Below are positions 1 through 5,316 of a stretch of 5,977 nucleotides of DNA, piece after piece. How positions within the stretch are numbered: the stretch's first letter is position 1; every line of letters starts with the position of its first letter. Source of the stretch: Pseudonocardiales bacterium. GTDB taxonomy: Bacteria; Actinomycetota; Actinomycetes; Mycobacteriales; Pseudonocardiaceae. Location of the stretch: contig JACDBJ010000059.1 of NCBI GenBank assembly GCA_013695005.1, forward strand, positions 1-5,977, given 5' to 3'. The translations under genes were made by a program, and so were the position numbers. The notes under the pieces are model-generated. The model worked only from the letters and a program-made list of their open reading frames with translations, was not told where the DNA came from and did not search any database.

Positions 1-621
1 GGCCGTCGGCCGGGCCCCGTGCAGCCGGGCCCGCCACAGCGCCTCGTCGGCGTAGATGTTGCCGATCCCCGACACGAGCGTCTGGTCCAGCAGCGCCCGC
101 TTGAGGCCGGTGCGCTTGCGGCGCATCGCCGAGACGGTGGCCTCGACGTCGAACGCCGGGTCGAGCGGGTCGCGGGCGATGTGTGCGACCGCGCGCGGCA
201 CGGTCTCGCCAGAGTCGGCGGCGTCGGCGCCGACGAGCTCGTCCACGCTCAGCCCACCGAACGTCCGCTGGTCGACGAACCGCAGCTCAGGGCCGCCGTC
301 GGCGAACACCACCCGCACCCGCAGGTGCACCGGGTCGGGCGCCGACTCGTCCTGCAACAGCAGCTGGCCGCTCATGCCGAGGTGGCCGAGCAGCGCGTCA
401 GACCCGGGGGCAGCGTCGTCCAGCTCCAGCCACAGGTACTTGCCCCGCCGGCGCACGCCACCCACGGTGTGACCCACCAAGCGGCCGGCGAAGTCGAGAT
501 CGCCCGCGACGTGTCTGCGCACCGATCGCGGGTGGAACACGTCGACCCGCACGACGCGGCGGCCCTGCACGTGGTCGGCGAGCCCGCGCCGGACGACCTC
601 GACCTCGGGGAGCTCAGGCAC
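1..621 (-). CDS. mutM: Formamidopyrimidine-DNA glycosylase (Fpg/MutM), C-terminal part beyond window
   Basis: Bifunctional base-excision repair enzyme that removes 8-oxoguanine and ring-opened purines and then cleaves the DNA strand by beta/delta elimination. 207 codons are present. The start is GTG at 619-621, giving MPELPEVEVVRRGL. After Met removal this exposes the catalytic N-terminal proline followed by the catalytic glutamate. Other hallmarks are the conserved lysine in RRRGKYLWLEL (about K61), HLGMSGQL (residues 80-87), and the helix-two-turn-helix stretch LLDQTLVSGIGNIYADEALW near residue 180-200. The C-terminal zinc finger (four Cys) expected at about residues 245-285 lies outside the window, so an intact gene is inferred, not seen. 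The start overlaps the rnc stop by 8 bp, so the two are probably co-translated. Family assignment is very secure. The GTG start is supported because only it gives the required PELPEVE terminus. Confidence 0.97.
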   Translation of the reverse strand, partial: MPELPEVEVVRRGLADHVQGRRVVRVDVFHPRSVRRHVAGDLDFAGRLVGHTVGGVRRRGKYLWLELDDAAPGSDALLGHLGMSGQLLLQDESAPDPVHLRVRVVFADGGPELRFVDQRTFGGLSVDELVGADAADSGETVPRAVAHIARDPLDPAFDVEATVSAMRRKRTGLKRALLDQTLVSGIGNIYADEALWRARLHGARPTA

Positions 622-1339
622 CGTCGGACGGGGCCTCCGCGGCACTGCGCTCGGTCAGCGCCTGCCAGGCGAGGGCCGCAGCACGCTGCTCGGCTTCCTT
701 CTTGGTCCGCCCGTCGCCGCTGCCCAGCTCGTCGCCGTCGACGACTGCGGTCGCGGTGAACACCTTCAGGTGATCAGGTCCGTCCTCGGTGATCCGGTAC
801 TCAGGGGTACCGAGTCCCCCGGCGGCGGTCAGCTCCTGCAGGCTCGTCTTCCAGTCCAGCCCGGCACCCAGCAGCGGGGCGGCGTCCAGCAGGCCGGAGA
901 ACAGCCGCTCCACCAGCGCCCGCGTCGGCTCCAGGCCGTGCTCCAGGTAGACCGCACCGATCAACGCCTCGGTCGCGTCGGCCAGGATGCTCGCCTTGCC
1001 CCGCCCGCCGGTGAGCTCCTCGCCCCGGCCCAGGTACAGGTACGCGCCGAGCCCGGTCTCGCCGAGCGCGCGGGCGACCCCGGCGAGGGCGTGCATGTTC
1101 ACCACGCTCGCCCGCAGCTTCGCGAGCTGGCCCTCGGGCAGGTCCGGATGGGTCCGGTAGAGCTGCTCGGTGACGATGACGTCGAGCACTGCGTCGCCGA
1201 GGAACTCCAGCCGCTCGTTGGTGGGCAGCCCACCGTTCTCGTAGGCGTAGGAACGGTGCGTCAGGGCAAGGATGAGCAGCTCGGCGTCCAGCTCGACGCC
1301 GAGCCCTTCAAGCAGGGCTGCGTGCTCCGGGGAGCGCAA
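614..1339 (-). CDS. rnc: Ribonuclease III
   Basis: Double-strand-specific endoribonuclease that processes the 16S/23S rRNA precursor and structured mRNAs, acting as a homodimer with Mg2+. With the TTG start chosen here it is 241 aa, normal for actinobacterial RNase III. The catalytic domain carries the signature NERLEFLGDAVLD (E42, E45, D49) and the second acidic pair D121 and E124 in DATEALIGAVYLEHG, so all the metal-binding residues are visible. A double-stranded-RNA-binding domain follows at about residues 164-230 (DWKTSLQEL ... TKKEAEQRAAALAWQAL). The start is uncertain. The reading frame stays open back to a GTG at 1439-1441, but that would bury 86 bp in rpmF and add low-complexity residues unlike the family. 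TTG at 1337-1339 gives MRSPEHAALLEGLGVELD, which matches how homologues begin, 16 nt after the rpmF stop. No clear Shine-Dalgarno precedes it. Confidence 0.95.
   Translation of the reverse strand: MRSPEHAALLEGLGVELDAELLILALTHRSYAYENGGLPTNERLEFLGDAVLDVIVTEQLYRTHPDLPEGQLAKLRASVVNMHALAGVARALGETGLGAYLYLGRGEELTGGRGKASILADATEALIGAVYLEHGLEPTRALVERLFSGLLDAAPLLGAGLDWKTSLQELTAAGGLGTPEYRITEDGPDHLKVFTATAVVDGDELGSGDGRTKKEAEQRAAALAWQALTERSAAEAPSDGA
634..638 (-). promoter_or_regulatory. Probable ribosome binding site of mutM
   Basis: A GGAGG on the minus strand lies inside the 3' end of rnc, 12 nt before the mutM GTG. The match to the anti-Shine-Dalgarno is good but the spacing is longer than usual. Coupling to rnc translation through the 8-bp overlap may matter as much. 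Confidence 0.4.
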
Positions 1340-1355
1340 GCGCCGACCGCGAGGG

Positions 1356-1538
1356 TCAGGCGGGCTCGACGACCGGGCGGCCGTCGTAGGTCCCGCAGGT
1401 CGGGCAGGCGACGTGCGGGGGCTTGAGCGCCCGGCAGGCACGGTTGCTGCACGGGGCGAGGGTCGGCGCGGTCGCCTTCCACTGCGCCCGACGTGAGCGC
1501 GTGTTGGACCGCGACATCCGGCGCTTGGGTACGGCCAC
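1356..1538 (-). CDS. rpmF: 50S ribosomal protein L32, zinc-ribbon (C+) form
   Basis: Small protein of the large ribosomal subunit, 60 aa, beginning MAVPKRRMSRSNTRSRRAQWK as is typical of bacterial L32. The C-terminal half holds four cysteines, C30, C35, C45 and C48 (a CX4C plus CX2C pair), which make a zinc ribbon. This is therefore the zinc-dependent C+ paralogue. Many actinobacteria also carry a cysteine-free copy under Zur control elsewhere, which cannot be judged from this window. The start is GTG at 1536-1538, preceded by a well-placed GGAG. An ATG 7 bp upstream is in another frame. The gene lies between yceD (46 bp gap) and rnc (16 bp gap). The yceD-rpmF pairing is conserved across bacteria and supports both calls. 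Confidence 0.97.
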   Translation of the reverse strand: MAVPKRRMSRSNTRSRRAQWKATAPTLAPCSNRACRALKPPHVACPTCGTYDGRPVVEPA

Positions 1539-1545
1539 GGGACAT

Positions 1546-1549
1546 CTCC
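1546..1549 (-). promoter_or_regulatory. Ribosome binding site of rpmF
   Basis: GGAG on the minus strand, 7 nt before the GTG start of rpmF. This is the best-placed Shine-Dalgarno in the window and settles the GTG as the rpmF start. It fits the high expression expected of a ribosomal protein gene. Confidence 0.75.
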
Positions 1550-1584
1550 AGCTTCGTAGTGCTCGGGGACCTCAGCGGTCCGCC

Positions 1585-2157
1585 CTAATGGTCAGGGCCT
1601 AACCGCCCATGAAGGGCAGCCCATCTGGGATCCATTGTGTCATGTTTGTGATCGGGACCGAGCTCGGCCCGGCGCCCACCGCACTCGACGCACAGGCCGG
1701 GGCAGTCCTCGCGGCACAGCGGGGCCAGCGGCAGCGCTAGCACGATCGCGTCGCGCACGGTCGGCTCGGTGTCCACGAGGCCGTTCACCAGCCTGCTGAC
1801 CTCGTCCTCGTCGGTCGAGGCCTCGGTCACGCTGTCCGGGTAGGCGAACAGTTCGGCGACCTCCACGGTGAGCTCGTCGGACGTCGGGTCCAGGCACCGG
1901 GAGCACTCGCCGACGACCGTCGCCGACGCGGTCCCGGACAGGTACACGCCCTCGGCGACGGATTCCAGCCGCAGGTCAAGCTCGACGGGTTCCCCGGCCG
2001 GGACGTGCACGACGTCGAGGCCGATGGTCTCCGGCGCGGGGACGGTGCGCTCGTAGCTGCGCATGGTTCCGGGCTGTCGCCGAAGATCCCGGGTGTCGAT
2101 CACCAAGGGGTTGGCCGGATCGGGCCGGGCGGTGGCGGACTGGGGCGATTTGGCCAT
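1585..2157 (-). CDS. yceD: DUF177/YceD family protein, ribosome-assembly associated
   Basis: Cytosolic protein of the YceD/DUF177 family. In bacteria and plastids the family is linked to accumulation of 23S rRNA, and its gene usually precedes rpmF, as here. It is 190 aa and ends in TAG. Visible hallmarks are PLVIDTRDLRRQPGTMR near the N terminus (residues 17-33), PVELDLRLESVAEGVYLSG (58-76), the CxxC pair in GECSRC (C85, C88), ELFAYPDS (102-109), and a cysteine-rich stretch near the C terminus (C148, C152, C156, C159) followed by DPRWAAL (176-182). The cysteines look metal-binding, but this is inferred. The ATG start at 2155-2157 overlaps the preceding ATPase gene by 58 bp. A GTG at 2101-2103 would instead make a GTGA stop-start overlap, but it would cut into the conserved PLVIDTR motif, so ATG is preferred. 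Neither has a good Shine-Dalgarno. Confidence 0.9.
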   Translation of the reverse strand: MAKSPQSATARPDPANPLVIDTRDLRRQPGTMRSYERTVPAPETIGLDVVHVPAGEPVELDLRLESVAEGVYLSGTASATVVGECSRCLDPTSDELTVEVAELFAYPDSVTEASTDEDEVSRLVNGLVDTEPTVRDAIVLALPLAPLCREDCPGLCVECGGRRAELGPDHKHDTMDPRWAALHGRLGPDH

Positions 2158-3344
2158 GGCATGGGGGGTGGTGTCGGAGGCGGAGGGATCGGTGGCCGCG
2201 CCAGCGGCGGACCAGGCCGACCCTGCGGAGGGGGCGAGCCGTAGGGAGGCGTCGCGGGAGCGGGCGGCGGGCGGCCCATGGGCGGACCCCCTTGGGGCGC
2301 CATCGGAGGTCCCCCTGGATGTCCCGCTGGAGGTCCTGTTGGGTATCCCCCGTAGGCCCTGCGGTCCATGTTAGGCGGCGTCGGGTCGAAGTCGTCGGCC
2401 AGATACGCCGCGATCTCCAGGAACGTGTCCTGGGTGGGCTCCTGCAGGGCGTGCAGGTTGATCCGGCCACCGGTGGCCAGGTGCGGGTCGTGCGGCACCT
2501 GCACCACGGCGCGGCAGCGCATCGCGAAGTGCTCCAGCAGCCGGTCCCGGTCGATCTCCGAGCTGGACCGGTCGCAGGACAGCACGACGATCGCGCGGGC
2601 GGCCCGGTTCTCGTGGCCGTGCGCGCGCAGCCAGTCCAGCGTCTTGCTCGCCCGGCTGGCTCCGTCGACGGTCGGCGCGCCGACGATGACCAGGCTGTGC
2701 GCCAGCGCGAGCGTGCCCTCCATCGCGGAGTGCACCAGCCCGGTGCCCGAGTCGGTGATCAGCACGTTGTAGAAGCGGGTGAGCACCTGGCAGACCCGCT
2801 CGTACTCGTCGCGGCTGAACGCCTCGCTCATCGCCGGGTCCTGCTCCGACGCGAGCACCTGCAGCCTGCCGACGAGGCTGGTGAAATACGCGACATCCGT
2901 CAGCGAGCGGGTGTTATTGAGGTTGTTGAGCAGGTCGCGGACGGTCACCGAGCTCTCGCCGGTGAGCCGGTCGGCGAGCGTGCCGGCGTCGGGGTTGGCG
3001 TCCAGCACGATGACGCGGTCCCCGCGGTTCTCGGCCATCACCAGCCCCAGGCAGGCCGACACGGTCGTCTTACCCACCCCGCCCTTGATCGAGGTGACCC
3101 CGATCTGGTGGAAGCCGGGTAACGGGCGGCGGACCCGTCGCAGCCAGTCCTGCCGCGCGCGCTCCTGAGGGCTCGGCCCGGGGTTGATCAGATGGGCCGA
3201 CCCGACGTAGACGGCACGCCGCCAGCCTCGGCCCGGCCGGTCGCCGCGATGGCGGACCATCGAGTCCTCGGTCAGCTCGGAGGCGCTCGGGCCGTTGTCG
3301 CGACGAGCGCCCTCGTCGCGGTTGGCGAACAGCGGACCGGTCAT
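2100..3344 (-). CDS. MinD/ParA-like ATPase, EspI (Rv3876)-like, with proline-rich C-terminal tail
   Basis: Cytosolic P-loop ATPase of the SIMIBI (MinD/ParA) class, 414 aa. An N-terminal module (residues 38-80) begins GWRRAVYVGSAHLINPG. The deviant Walker A follows in SIKGGVGKTT with signature lysine K87 and phosphate-binding K92. A switch-I-like VLDANPDAGTLADRL (D115, D119) and the switch-II/Walker-B-like LITDSGTGL (D198) come next. Late motifs are GAPTVDGASRASKTLDWL (222-239) and PHDPHLATGGRI (284-295). This order, including the GWRR lead-in and the P-x-D-x-H motif, matches what I recall of the ESX-1-associated protein EspI of Mycobacterium tuberculosis. Residues 321-414 form a tail with 43 prolines, probably disordered. 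The start is ATG in an ATGA overlap with the upstream paralogue, so it is probably translationally coupled, and there is no Shine-Dalgarno. The partner and cellular role are unknown: septal positioning, secretion or something else. The ATPase call is very secure; the function is not. Confidence 0.9.
   Translation of the reverse strand: MTGPLFANRDEGARRDNGPSASELTEDSMVRHRGDRPGRGWRRAVYVGSAHLINPGPSPQERARQDWLRRVRRPLPGFHQIGVTSIKGGVGKTTVSACLGLVMAENRGDRVIVLDANPDAGTLADRLTGESSVTVRDLLNNLNNTRSLTDVAYFTSLVGRLQVLASEQDPAMSEAFSRDEYERVCQVLTRFYNVLITDSGTGLVHSAMEGTLALAHSLVIVGAPTVDGASRASKTLDWLRAHGHENRAARAIVVLSCDRSSSEIDRDRLLEHFAMRCRAVVQVPHDPHLATGGRINLHALQEPTQDTFLEIAAYLADDFDPTPPNMDRRAYGGYPTGPPAGHPGGPPMAPQGGPPMGRPPPAPATPPYGSPPPQGRPGPPLARPPIPPPPTPPPMPWPNRPSPPPPGPIRPTPW
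2103..2384 (-). other. Proline-rich low-complexity tail of the second ATPase
   Basis: Encodes residues 321-414, rich in Pro and Gly with runs such as PPIPPPPTPPP. 43 of 94 residues are proline. No repeat of fixed period is obvious, although GGPPM occurs twice (344-348 and 352-356). The last 55 nt also encode the start of yceD in another frame. Such tails often bind SH3-, WW- or EVH1-like partners or act as flexible tethers. No partner is visible here. Confidence 0.8.
2385..3224 (-). repeat. Duplicated ATPase core, copy in second ATPase gene
   Basis: This stretch (residues 41-320 of the second ATPase) aligns without a gap with 3410-4249 in the first ATPase gene, at a constant offset of 1025 bp. 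Identical blocks include 53 bp (2707-2759 with 3732-3784) and 50 bp (2955-3004 with 3980-4029). It is a tandem gene duplication; the flanks on both sides are unrelated. Confidence 0.9.
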
Positions 3345-4516
3345 CGGGCCGGCTGTGCGGCCGGCTGAGCCGGCGCGCGAGCTGGTTCGTCCGCGGTCAT
3401 CGGCGAGAACTCGAACCGGTCGGCCAGCAGGGCGGCGATCTCCATGAACGCCTGCCGGGTGGCCGGTCGCAGCTTGTCGAGGTCGATGCGACCGCCGGTG
3501 GCCAGGTGTGGGTCGTGCGGCATCTCGGCCACGCCGCGGCAGCGGGCCGCGAAGTGCTCGCGTACCCGATCGCGGTCGACGTCGCGGCTGACCCGGTCGT
3601 AGCTGAGCACCACGACGCCGTTGGCGACCAGGTCGCGGTGACCGTGGGCCAGCAGCCAGTCCAGCGTCTTGCTGGCCCGGCTCGCCCCGTCCACGGTAGG
3701 CGCGCCGATGATCACCAGGCTGTCCGCGAGGGCGAGCGTGCCCTCCATCGCGGAGTGCACCAGCCCGGTGCCCGAGTCGGTGATGATGATGTTGAAGAAC
3801 CGTCGGAGGACGGCGCAGACCTGCTCGTACTCCACCCGGTTGAACGCGTCGCTGGACGCCGGGTCCTGTTCGGAGGCCAGCACCTGCAGCCGGCCGGCGA
3901 GGCTGGTGTATCGCGCCACGTCGGACCAGGAGCGGATGGTGGCGATGTCGTTCAGCATCTGGCGGACCGTGACGTCGACCTCGCCGGTGAGCCGGTCGGC
4001 GAGCGTGCCGGCGTCGGGGTTGGCGTCCAACGCCACCGCCCGGTCGCCGCGCATCTCGGCGAGCACCAGCCCGAGGCAGGCGGACACGGTCGTCTTGCCC
4101 ACGCCGCCCTTGATCGAGCTGACGGCGATCTGGTGCGAGCCGGACAGCGGGCTACGGATGCGGTGCACCAGCGCGCGCCGCGCCAGCTCCGCGGCGCCGA
4201 CACCGGGATTCAGCAGCCCACCGCTCACGGTGTACACCGCTCGCCGCCAGCCGCCGACCGGGTGTTCCGGCTTGCGCCGCACGATCGTCTCGTCGCTGAT
4301 CTGGACGTTGGGCCGGGCGCCGGAGGCCGCCGTCACGCTCATCGAGACGGCCATCGGTTGCGCAGGGGTCGCCGGCTGCCTCGTAGCGCTCGACGGCATG
4401 GGGCTCGACCGGTCGCCCGCACCGGCTAGGGCGGGCTCTCCGGCCGACGGTGGGCGAAAGCGGTGGTTGTACCGGTTCCACCAGTTGTCGGGGTCGTCCT
4501 CGCGGGGTCTTGCCAC
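3341..4516 (-). CDS. MinD/ParA-like ATPase, EspI (Rv3876)-like, with disordered N-terminal extension
   Basis: P-loop ATPase of the MinD/ParA class, 391 aa, paralogous to the next gene downstream. Residues 1-88 are a polar Pro/Ala/Ser-rich extension opening with an aromatic patch (NWWNRYNHRF, residues 11-20). EspI, as I recall it, also has a long disordered N terminus. The core runs from GWRRAVY (89-95) through the deviant Walker A SIKGGVGKTT (signature lysine K136, P-loop K141), ALDANPDAGTLADRL (D164, D168) and ITDSGTGL (D247) to PHDPHLATGGRI (333-344). A short Ala/Pro tail ends the protein. No membrane segment is visible. The start is GTG at 4514-4516 without a clear Shine-Dalgarno. A later ATG (residue 40, 4397-4399) is possible but would remove the aromatic patch. 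The stop overlaps the next ATPase start as ATGA. The gene lies 46 bp after sepIVA, which suggests shared transcription. Its biological role is unknown. Confidence 0.9.
   Translation of the reverse strand: MARPREDDPDNWWNRYNHRFRPPSAGEPALAGAGDRSSPMPSSATRQPATPAQPMAVSMSVTAASGARPNVQISDETIVRRKPEHPVGGWRRAVYTVSGGLLNPGVGAAELARRALVHRIRSPLSGSHQIAVSSIKGGVGKTTVSACLGLVLAEMRGDRAVALDANPDAGTLADRLTGEVDVTVRQMLNDIATIRSWSDVARYTSLAGRLQVLASEQDPASSDAFNRVEYEQVCAVLRRFFNIIITDSGTGLVHSAMEGTLALADSLVIIGAPTVDGASRASKTLDWLLAHGHRDLVANGVVVLSYDRVSRDVDRDRVREHFAARCRGVAEMPHDPHLATGGRIDLDKLRPATRQAFMEIAALLADRFEFSPMTADEPARAPAQPAAQPAR
3410..4249 (-). repeat. Duplicated ATPase core, copy in first ATPase gene
   Basis: Partner of the core at 2385-3224 (residues 90-369 of the first ATPase). 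By eye about two thirds of the residues are the same, with the nucleotide-binding and PTVDGASRASKTLDWL regions nearly invariant. Divergence is greatest before the P-loop and in the stretch between the DANPDAG and LQVLASEQDPA motifs. Confidence 0.9.
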
Positions 4517-4562
4517 GGCCGCAGGGTACCTAATGCTGCTGCAATCGGCCGATCACACACGG
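4517..4562 (-). promoter_or_regulatory. 46-bp gap before the ATPase pair with a small palindrome; possible weak promoter
   Basis: This gap between the sepIVA stop and the first ATPase start contains a perfect 10-bp palindrome ATCGGCCGAT at 4544-4553. A TAGGTA (minus strand, about 4525-4530) could serve as a -10 element, but no good -35 sits 17-19 bp upstream. It has no T-tract and no terminator-like hairpin. Read-through from sepIVA is the simplest reading; a promoter here is only a possibility. Confidence 0.2.
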
Positions 4563-5252
4563 CTAATCGATCAGATCCATCCCGGTGCCGGACGCGGCTG
4601 TGGCCGGGCTGGTTCGCCACAGCTGACTGCGCCCCCGGTTGACCGTGCGCAGCGCCTTGCCGAGAACGTCCTCGAACTCTCCCAGTTTGCGGTCCACGTA
4701 GGCGTCGCACTCGGTGCGCACCCTGGCAGATTCCGACGTCGCGGTGTCCACGATCCCGGCCGCTTCCACGCGTGCGGCGCGCACGATCTCGGTCTCGGAC
4801 ACCAGCTGGGCCTGCTCCGCGCGGCCCTCGGCCACCGATCGTTCGTGCGCTACCCGGCCGGCCTCGGCGAGCCGCTCGGACTCGACCTGAGCGCGGTCCA
4901 CCAACTCGGTGTACTCACGGCGCCCGTCAGCGACGGCCCGGTCGGCCTCGTGCCGGGCCTCGGCGAGCAGTTGCTCGGCCTGCTCGCGCGCTTCGGCGAG
5001 CACCCGCTCGGCCTCCGCCGCGGTGGCCGCCGCCGTCTCCTCGGCACGCTGCTCCGCCTCACCGACCAGGTTGTCCCTGCGGTCCAGCACGTCCTGCGCG
5101 TCGTCCAGCTCGGTGGGCAACGCCTCGCGGAGGTCGTCCAGCAGTTCGAGCAGATCACCGCGCGGCACGACGCAGGTAGAGGTCATCGGCAGGCCGCGGG
5201 CTTCCTCGACCACCGTGACCAGCGCGTCAAGTGATTCGAACACCCGGTACAC
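4563..5252 (-). CDS. sepIVA: SepIVA-like coiled-coil septation protein (Rv2927c family)
   Basis: DivIVA-like coiled-coil protein of 229 aa. In mycobacteria SepIVA is essential for septation and is associated with the intracellular membrane domain near the growing pole. The N terminus MYRVFESLDALVTVVEEARGL followed by CVVPRGDLLELLDDL (27-41) and ELDDAQDVLDRRD (48-60) matches what I recall of Rv2927c. The middle (about 62-180) is one long Ala/Glu/Arg-rich helix with repeated AEAREQAEQLLAEAR-type heptads, a predicted coiled coil. The C-terminal block CDAYVDRKLGEFED ... VNRGRSQL (182-211) is also conserved. Such proteins are sometimes mislabelled as ATP synthase subunit b because of the coiled coil, but there is no membrane segment. 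The start is GTG at 5250-5252 and gives exactly the family N terminus, although no Shine-Dalgarno precedes it. The stop is TAG. It is placed between coaD and the ATPase pair on the same strand. Confidence 0.92.
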   Translation of the reverse strand: MYRVFESLDALVTVVEEARGLPMTSTCVVPRGDLLELLDDLREALPTELDDAQDVLDRRDNLVGEAEQRAEETAAATAAEAERVLAEAREQAEQLLAEARHEADRAVADGRREYTELVDRAQVESERLAEAGRVAHERSVAEGRAEQAQLVSETEIVRAARVEAAGIVDTATSESARVRTECDAYVDRKLGEFEDVLGKALRTVNRGRSQLWRTSPATAASGTGMDLID

Positions 5253-5316
5253 GTGTAGCAGTGTGCCGCGCGGACCCGTGAAATCGGCGCATTCACACCG
5301 ACTACCGCGTGTCCGG
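5253..5316 (-). promoter_or_regulatory. 64-bp gap upstream of sepIVA, possible promoter/operator
   Basis: This is the largest gap in the window and the likeliest place for a sepIVA promoter. It holds a short inverted repeat, GTGAA at 5278-5282 and TTCAC at 5292-5296, separated by 9 bp. I cannot point to a convincing -35/-10 pair, and there is no Rho-independent terminator after coaD. The inverted repeat could be chance. Confidence 0.25.

Noticed and set aside
19..1426. Plus-strand open frames opposite mutM and rnc
   Set aside because: They are Arg/Ala/Pro-rich shadows of clearly identified minus-strand genes, with no motifs or ribosome binding sites.
1567..1581. Hairpin GGACC-TCAGC-GGTCC between yceD and rpmF, as a possible terminator
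   Set aside because: The stem is only 5 bp and no T-tract follows on the minus strand; yceD and rpmF are normally co-transcribed.
2100..4516. ParA/ParB chromosome or plasmid partition system
   Set aside because: No ParB-like gene or parS-like site is nearby, both genes are ATPases, and the GWRR lead-in and late P-x-D-x-H motif fit the EspI-type group better.
3669..5234. A 521-codon open frame on the plus strand opposite the first ATPase and sepIVA
   Set aside because: It is antisense to two recognisable genes, its protein is low-complexity and unlike any family I know, and long stop-free antisense frames are routine in GC-rich DNA with strong third-position bias.
4563..5252. ATP synthase F0 subunit b as identity of the coiled-coil gene
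   Set aside because: There is no N-terminal membrane helix and no neighbouring atp genes; the MYRVFE, PRGDLLELLDDL and CDAYVDRKL blocks match SepIVA instead.
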